Source: Tipula vernalis (taxonomy: Eukaryota; Arthropoda; Insecta; Diptera; Tipulidae). Taken from it: a DNA stretch of 64,000 nt. The position numbers and the translations under genes are program-made. The stretch spans positions 114,752,838-114,816,837 of the forward strand of contig OY282558.1 of the NCBI GenBank assembly GCA_958295665.1, given 5' to 3'. Under the pieces are notes generated by a model. That model had not been told where the DNA came from. It did not search any database and saw nothing but the letters and a program-made list of their open reading frames with translations. This document shows, in pieces, positions 58,301 through 64,000 of this stretch. Position 1 is the first letter of the stretch. Every line of letters begins with the position of its first letter.

Positions 58301-60599
58301 TGAAAAAATTACGTTAAAGGCAACTCTAAAATTGCATTGCAGTATTATTTTCTAGTATCTAATACTATGTGCGTGATTTAACATCGAGGGTAAGTTGTAC
58401 ATCAGCTTCCATACTTTGATGGCAAATTTCCGTTACTTAGAAAATTTTATTTTGGTTTCAATTTCAATGGTAATTTGATGTTTACATATAGGTGCGACAA
58501 AACCTACAATGGTTACAAGATGAAACAATTTTGTTCGTAACAGATGTACACGTTTGTCAATAAAATGTAATCTTTGAATAATTCCTCGACATTATTACAC
58601 CCTCTTAATAGAATTTATGTCGATCCCTTCAGAATAACTCATCACTCTATGTGCGCCGCCTATAAATTAAACGCATAAATCATGCGATTAATGGTTTCAA
58701 ACTTAAATCATATCTAATCCTTGATACAACATAATATCCATTGTGCATTCGGTTTAAACTACCCGTGTGTTTTTGTAGAATCCACTGTTTACGGAAATAT
58801 ATATTTAGGGGGTGGCAGGTTAAATTTAAACAGGAATATTAATAAAAACAAAAATTCTTCTATTCAGCCAGATGATTCCAATCACTAATTTTGATTAAAA
58901 ATATTTTTTGTTGAAAAAGCATTTCTTATCTCCCATAGGTTCAATTGTTATCATACATGTAAACGTAAATATTTCTTAGAAAATGAATTTAACACAAAGA
59001 TATACCATAATCATATTGTAAAAGAGTAGATTTTGTTGTTTTTTTTTTTTTTAAATTCAAATGCTTGTATCGAATATGTACCCTAAAATTAAAATAGTTT
59101 TACTTTAGTTTAACTGTTATGATAATTTTTATTTTAGATTTCAGCTCCCTCGTAAACGACATAAACGACGTACGATTTGCCCTTTTTTTACCAAAACTAC
59201 AATAGAATTTTACTTTTATTTGGAAACAAGTAGATTTTTGTTGCTTTTTCCGTAATTTTCCGTTTTGTAATTGCAGAATAAAGCACACGGAGGAAAATTA
59301 TATTTTTCTTTCGGATTTTAATAGGGTTTGATTATAGGATGTGAATTGTTAAAGTGTTTTTTTAACACACACACACTCGTCTAGTTATCAATCGATTTGA
59401 AATTAGATTTTTGGATAAAAAGTATATGAGTTTGTGATGATAGCAAAATCGACCTGGAAGGCTCAAATAACAATAGAGACGTCGCCCCTAGGTGGCAAGG
59501 TAACGCAACACGAAGATAAGGATCGATACTATTAGGTAAGTTCATTGACCTTTTCTTCGGCACCCTCGTGTTTAGGGCAACTTAACTTTTTTATTAACAA
59601 CGAAGCTAGGTAAAAGAGTATCACCGGTGTCTCTTTGATTTTGAAAAGTTCTGCATCAAAGTTTCTGGCTGATATTTCGATATTTAAGTGTATCCTTATT
59701 TAGCCACAACAAGATGTACACAATGATCACGGGTACAGTTTGTCTGAAAATCTCTAGCCAATAATAAGATCAAGCCACTCATTAAAGTTTGGTCTCTTCG
59801 CAAGTGCTTGTTTAAGATACAAGGTTGTTTGGTCTGTACCAGAAATTTTCATTGCTGCAACTCCTGTGCACCGTCTTTACTAATTTTGCAAGTCGAGTTC
59901 TTCAAACGCGTTAAATGTAATTGCGACATTAAAATCAACAGTGCCAAACCTCTTCCAGTAACGAAAATCCTGCACTTTGATTAATAAATTCAATGAAACA
60001 TTTTTTGATCCCATCTTTGACGGTAAAAACGATAGAGGGATGAATCGCAGAAATCGAAAGAGGGATGAATTCTAAGCAAGAAATATTCTATGAAGTTTTT
60101 TCAAAAAATCAATATTTTTCGAGTTACTCGCGATTGAAAATATTGATTTTCCATTTAAAAAATGTTTGTTTGAGAGCAATCCGAAAAATTCACCAAAAAA
60201 CGGGATTGGTTTTAACTTTTTTAATTTTGAAGATATCTAATCGCTCCAAAAACCGTTTATTTAAGGGCTACACTTTTACTAAAGCTCATTTTAAGGGTCT
60301 TTTTAAGTACATACTTTTTAAAAGATGTACCAAGTTTTCATCCAAAAATTCGTCGTTTTTTCGTTATTTAACGTTTAATTCAGTTCTCGGCGAACAAACG
60401 GTCACCTTCAGCGAGCCACAACTGGGTTCGTATTACATCCACAGAAATAAAAAAAAAACTATCGATAAGCTTTTTTTTTTTGTTGTAATGTTTTTTTGAT
60501 AAAACGTGATTCGTGAAAAATCGCTCTAAAACTTCATGGAACTCGCTTAGAAGTGATCCTTCTATCGATTTCTGTGATTATTTTGAGTGTACTAATTTC
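55354..60599. other. Long AT-rich stretch without recognised genes
   Basis: Right after the mag-like insertion (55354-55600) must lie whatever received it, perhaps the rest of the gypsy fragment, but no coding or LTR sequence is recognised. Later there are poly-T (57207-57223), poly-A (57952-57966), (GT)n at 58213-58232 and a short (AC)n near 59366. The open frame 60065-60499 has no motif. No RNA gene was found. Confidence 0.45.
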
Positions 60600-61170
60600 C
60601 TGACCCCGAGAATGGGTGCCATCCACCCCCGCAGGGTAAAAGCACACATCGACACTATATAACTTTTGTTCCTTGAGCTATTCTCTACTTACTGTCCAAA
60701 TTTCACGTCAATCGGTTTTGTCCGTAATTAGTGTATAAGAGAGCATCACCGCGATTGATCGTTCTTGGAGCGCACAGTTATACAACAAGGAAATATTTGG
60801 CTTCTAATTTATATGTACATCCTTCATCGGCCATATTCGTAATATTTTGAGTATAACATCGGTCTAAAAAGACCAAAGTATTGAAATCCTTTCAAAAATG
60901 AGCAAAAATTTGGTTGGTCCAAAACCAATTTTTTCGACGTTTTGAAACCCCACTGAGTCCGAAAAAACAACAACAAAAAACTGTCCGTCCGTCTGTCTGG
61001 ACGTCTGGATGTCTGGATGTCTGTAGCCATGATGTCTCGAGAACAACTTGTCCGATTTGATTTTTTTTTCGCCAATCTTCTTCTATGGTCAAAGCGGAGA
61101 ATTGAAAAGCTTTTGGAACCTGTACGTGAAGAGGATGGGTTACGTGCCATACTAATTGACCCAAAACCAC
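60600..61170. repeat. Unclassified repeat with GTCC/GTCT microsatellite
   Basis: The section changes character from its AT-rich left side. A phrase CCAAATTTCACGTCAATCGG (60695 on) is of a type often seen in insect transposon flanks. CTGTCCGTCCGTCTGTCTGG, then GACGTCTGGATGTCTGGATGTCTG, at 60980-61022 is a compound tetramer/octamer repeat. The next line, GAGAACAACTTGTCCGATTTG, leads into the TTGAG minisatellite. No coding content is supported; the open frames on both strands here are translated repeat. Confidence 0.4.
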
Positions 61171-61214
61171 CTGGTTTTATAAATATTTACCAAATTTTTT
61201 ATGTAGTATGTTGG

Positions 61215-61440
61215 TTTAAATATTGAGTTGGATACAGAATTTTGGGTTGAATTGAAGTTAGAGTTGAGTTGGGGTTGAGGATTGAGTTGAGCGTTGAGTT
61301 TGCGCTTAAGTTGAGGGTTGCGTTGGGTTCCTTTTCCGGGTTGATTTGAGGCTGGATTGGAATTGAGTTTGAGAAGTTGAGAAATCTTTATATATTTATA
61401 AAAGTAGGCGTTTGTATGCATGTATGTATGTATGTACGAA
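61215..61440. repeat. TTGAG-type minisatellite, locus 3, with ATGT tail
   Basis: TTGAGTTGGGGTTGAGGATTGAG-like units at 61222-61375 are followed by an A/T-rich segment (TTTATATATTTATAAAAGTA) and (ATGT)n at 61418-61436. The order array, A/T segment, TTGTATG repeat matches the right flank of the array at 3.4 kb. Confidence 0.65.
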
Positions 61441-61467
61441 GGATATTAGAACAAATCCACGCGCGAT

Positions 61468-61652
61468 GTGAATGATAATGGTAATGGTATAATTCTAATG
61501 ATATATTGGTAAAATTGTAATGGTAAAATAGTATAATGACAATGGTATAAAGGTAATGGTATAATAATAATGGTGTAATGGTATAATAGTATATTGGTAT
61601 AAGTTTAATGACATAATTGGAATCGTATAATAGTAATGGTATAATAATATAA
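61468..61652. repeat. TAATGGTA minisatellite, first part
   Basis: Irregular copies of TAATGGTA and TATAATGGTA. The same array resumes at 62237, after 580 bases of unrelated sequence. Confidence 0.75.
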
Positions 61653-62236
61653 ATACCGTCTTACTTTGGGAATTTTACAACAACAATGCCGTGTGTTTTC
61701 ATTGTTTGTTTGTTTGCTTGTTGTTTTTAAATTTGCTCAGATCAGATCTTTCAATCTATAAGACCAGTGAGTTATGTATATTTTTCCAGAAAAAACCCAC
61801 AGAAACCTCCCAAGGGAAATCCTGGGGCACTGAATAGGTTCTATTTTTCACAAAAAGTATTATTTGATATATTTTTTAGTTTTGGTAATATTTAATAGTA
61901 TTTTTTTATATTTATTATAGTTATTTTGTTGTAAGTGTGATCACGTTGTAAAATGGCGTAGACTCATATCGTTAGTGCACGATGAATTATGGATCGCTCA
62001 AGTAATATCGAGCAGATCCTGAGTCTTTTTTACAAACGTGTTTTTTATAAATCGTAAAAATGGTGATACCTTCGCTCTGTGGACGAAATTAAGGGCATTA
62101 TACGAAATTATGCAGTACCCGCAACCACTTATTACGACTTAATTTATCTACTTTTTTTTTGGTCTGCTCCGTAACGCGTACAAAACGTGTGTTTTCATTC
62201 CGGAATGAATAGTTTCAAACCAAGTTTTTGTAATCG
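61653..62236. other. Unrelated segment splitting the TAATGGTA array
   Basis: About 580 bases of non-repeat sequence without coding content. GTGTGTTTTCATT occurs near both ends (61690 and 62190) in the same orientation. No inverted ends or clear target duplication were found, so an insertion is likely but not proved. Confidence 0.4.
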
Positions 62237-62640
62237 TGTAATGGTAAAATGGTATAATTGTAATGGTATAATGGTAAAGGTATAAATATATATTATTAAT
62301 GGTATAATGGTAATGATATAATAGTATGATGGTATAAGTTTAATAATGAAACACTGGAAGATAATGGTACAATAGTATAATGGTAATGTTATATATAATT
62401 ATATATTATTAATGGTATAATGGTAATGGTATAATGTCAATGGTATAATGGTAATAATATAATGGTCATTGTATAATGGTATAATGATGTAATCGTTTAA
62501 CGGTCTAATGGAGTAATGGTGTAATGTTATAATGGTATAGTGGTATAATGGTATATTGATACGATGGTTCGGTGGTATAGTGCCATAATGGTAAGATGGA
62601 ATGATGGTGTGATGGAATAATGGTATGATGAAATGATAGT
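62237..62640. repeat. TAATGGTA minisatellite, second part
   Basis: Denser than the first part, with units TAATGGTATAATGGTA. A stretch of ATGGTGTGATGG-type variants closes the array at 62560-62640. Apparent minus-strand reading frames rich in H, Y, I and P are translated repeat, not genes. Confidence 0.75.
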
Positions 62641-62654
62641 GCAACGGTCTTTCG

Positions 62655-63720
62655 AGCAGCGTTGATTTGAGGAATGGGTTGGACGTTGAGTTTTGGGTTA
62701 AGTTGATGTTGAGTCAAAGGTCGTTAGTGATTTAGTTTGTGGTTAAGTTGAATGTTGAATTGGGATTGAGTTCTGGTTTACTGAGCGTCCAGTTACGGAT
62801 TTATTTTGGGAGAGTTGTGGGTTGAGTTGGAAATTCGCTTGAGTTGAGTTCACGTGTGCATGTGTTTTTTCGGACCAGAATAGCGTGAAATTTATTAAGG
62901 TTTATTTGGGGGTTGAATTAATATTTGAGTTTCAAATTAGCTTGACTTGTTCTGAGTTGAGTTCATGTAGGCATTTAATTGTTCGGACCATGCTGAATTG
63001 AGGATTGACTTAGGCGTTAAGTTAAGGGTTGCGTTGAGGGTTAAGTTGTCGAGTAAAGTATTGAGTTGCGGTGGAGCGATTGGGTGTAGTTGGGGATTTA
63101 TTTGTGGTTTTAGTCAGGAGTTGCGGTAGAGATTAGATTGTTGAGATCATGTACCCATCTAGTTCTCGAACCGTGTTGATTTAGGGTTTGAGATGATCGT
63201 TGAGTTTGAGTTGACGTTGACTATGGAGTTGGGATTGAGTTATGGTTAAGTTTAGGGTTGGGTTGAGATGAGGTCGAGTTAGGATTAAATAGGGTTTAAA
63301 TTGAAGTTGAGTTGGATTTGAGTGAGTGGTTCGGTTTTAGGGTTTAATTTGGGATCAAGTTTAGGGTTTAGTGGGAGATTAGATTGAATTGATTGTAGTT
63401 GAGCTCATACACGCATGTAGATTTGGTATTGAGTAGATTTTGGGATTAGTTTTCCATTAAGTGTGAAGTTGAAAGGAGGGTTGAGATTTGGTTCGAGCTA
63501 AAAAAAAAAGTTTCGAAGTAAGAGGTTCGATTGGGGAATTATTTGGGGTTTGACTTGTGATTAAGTTAAGAGTTGATTTGAAAGTCGATTGTTGATTGGG
63601 TGATTGACTTGAGGGTTGGGTTGGCGGTTAATTTGGTGATTGCGTTTAGGATTGCGTTGCGATTGTGTAGGAGGTTTTTGTAAATTGAGTGGGAGGTTGA
63701 GTTAATTTTCAGGACCGAAG
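62655..63720. repeat. TTGAG-type minisatellite with regular spacer modules, locus 4
   Basis: Over 1 kb of degenerate TTGAGTTGGGGT / TTGAGGGTTAAG units. A distinct spacer recurs at about 62838-62885, 62955-63000, 63140-63180 and 63398-63435. It has TTGAGTTCA, GTAGGCAT or CGCATGTA, an A/T pair run, then CGGACCATGTTGA-like sequence. The same spacer, inverted, occurs in the locus at 41.9-42.6 kb. Confidence 0.7.
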
Positions 63721-64000
63721 TTCTGATCACCTTATGAGGTTTCAGCCCTTTATATTTTAATTTTTATTTTGGATATTGTTGTTTCTTTCTGAGTTATGTG
63801 TTGGCCTATAAAAGAACATAATAAAGTGTAATCAATATTTTATTATCTTCTCTCGATCGTTTTCTTCTGAGCTTACTTCTCTTATTTGTGTCATGTTGTC
63901 TCTCTTATTTGCACCTTGTTAAATGAAAAACTAAAAAAATGCACATTCGATACCAATACTATTCCCTTCCGGTAATTCTCTAAACAATCCTTGTTTTGCG
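63721..64000. other. Window end; possible LTR-like promoter segment
   Basis: CCTATAAAAG at 63806-63815 is soon followed by AATAAAGTG. The close TATA-to-poly(A) spacing recalls some LTRs, but ends and partner copy are not in view. Confidence 0.25.

Noticed and set aside
60065..60499. 144-codon open frame on the plus strand
   Set aside because: Dominated by F, K, S and L from A/T-rich DNA, with no motif; position between repeats gives no support.
62399..62717. Minus-strand open frames rich in His, Tyr, Ile and Pro
   Set aside because: They are translations of the TAATGGTA minisatellite and have no independent coding signal.
62655..63720. TTGAG/TTGGGG array as telomeric repeat
   Set aside because: The units are degenerate, interspersed with spacers and occur at four internal places; flies mostly lack simple hexamer telomeres.

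Overview
The window is AT-rich eukaryotic DNA and contains no complete ordinary host gene that I can defend. The mixture of Ty3/gypsy, Ty1/copia, piggyBac, Tc1/mariner, Helitron and Penelope-like remnants, short terminal-inverted-repeat elements and minisatellites fits an insect, most likely a brachyceran fly; that assignment is inference. No rRNA, tRNA, CRISPR array or bacterial operon was seen.

Layout. 1-7 kb: AT-rich DNA with a Penelope-like GIY-YIG endonuclease relic, a TTGAG-type minisatellite, two short inverted-repeat elements and a GC-richer island ending in C and AAT runs. 7.1-13.6 kb: a decayed multi-exon gene of unknown function, split in its fourth recognisable exon by a young 5.07-kb Ty3/gypsy element on the minus strand. 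That element has 201-bp LTRs differing at about 2 sites, a CATT target duplication and a gag that starts with a SAP-like domain. 13.6-18.6 kb: AT-rich, no gene. 18.6-19.6 kb: a Tc1/mariner-superfamily element. 19.7-26 kb: a mariner relic and three related copies of a composite repeat with hairpin arms. 26.5-29.6 kb: a piggyBac element with TTAA duplications, itself broken by a 751-bp element with a 9-bp duplication. 29.6-31.5 kb: an AT-rich minisatellite interrupted by two related mariner derivatives.

31.5-46 kb: mostly gene-free, with a Helitron helicase relic between inverted arms of a ~150-165 bp repeat, a 457-bp solo LTR, two more inverted-repeat elements, a second TTGAG-type minisatellite on the opposite strand and two weak candidate exons. 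46.3-55.3 kb: a stack of retroelement wreckage in the order Helitron Rep-domain relic, copia, gypsy, then a mag-like gypsy bounded by a CTTTG duplication. The copia RNase H and gypsy RT are fused in one open frame. 55.4-64 kb: AT-rich DNA, then arrays of TAATGG and TTGAG minisatellites.

Together the features record successive mobile-element invasions: nested insertions give a relative order, and LTR identity marks the 8-13 kb gypsy copy as the youngest datable event. Similarity statements come from motif recognition alone; no database search was run.
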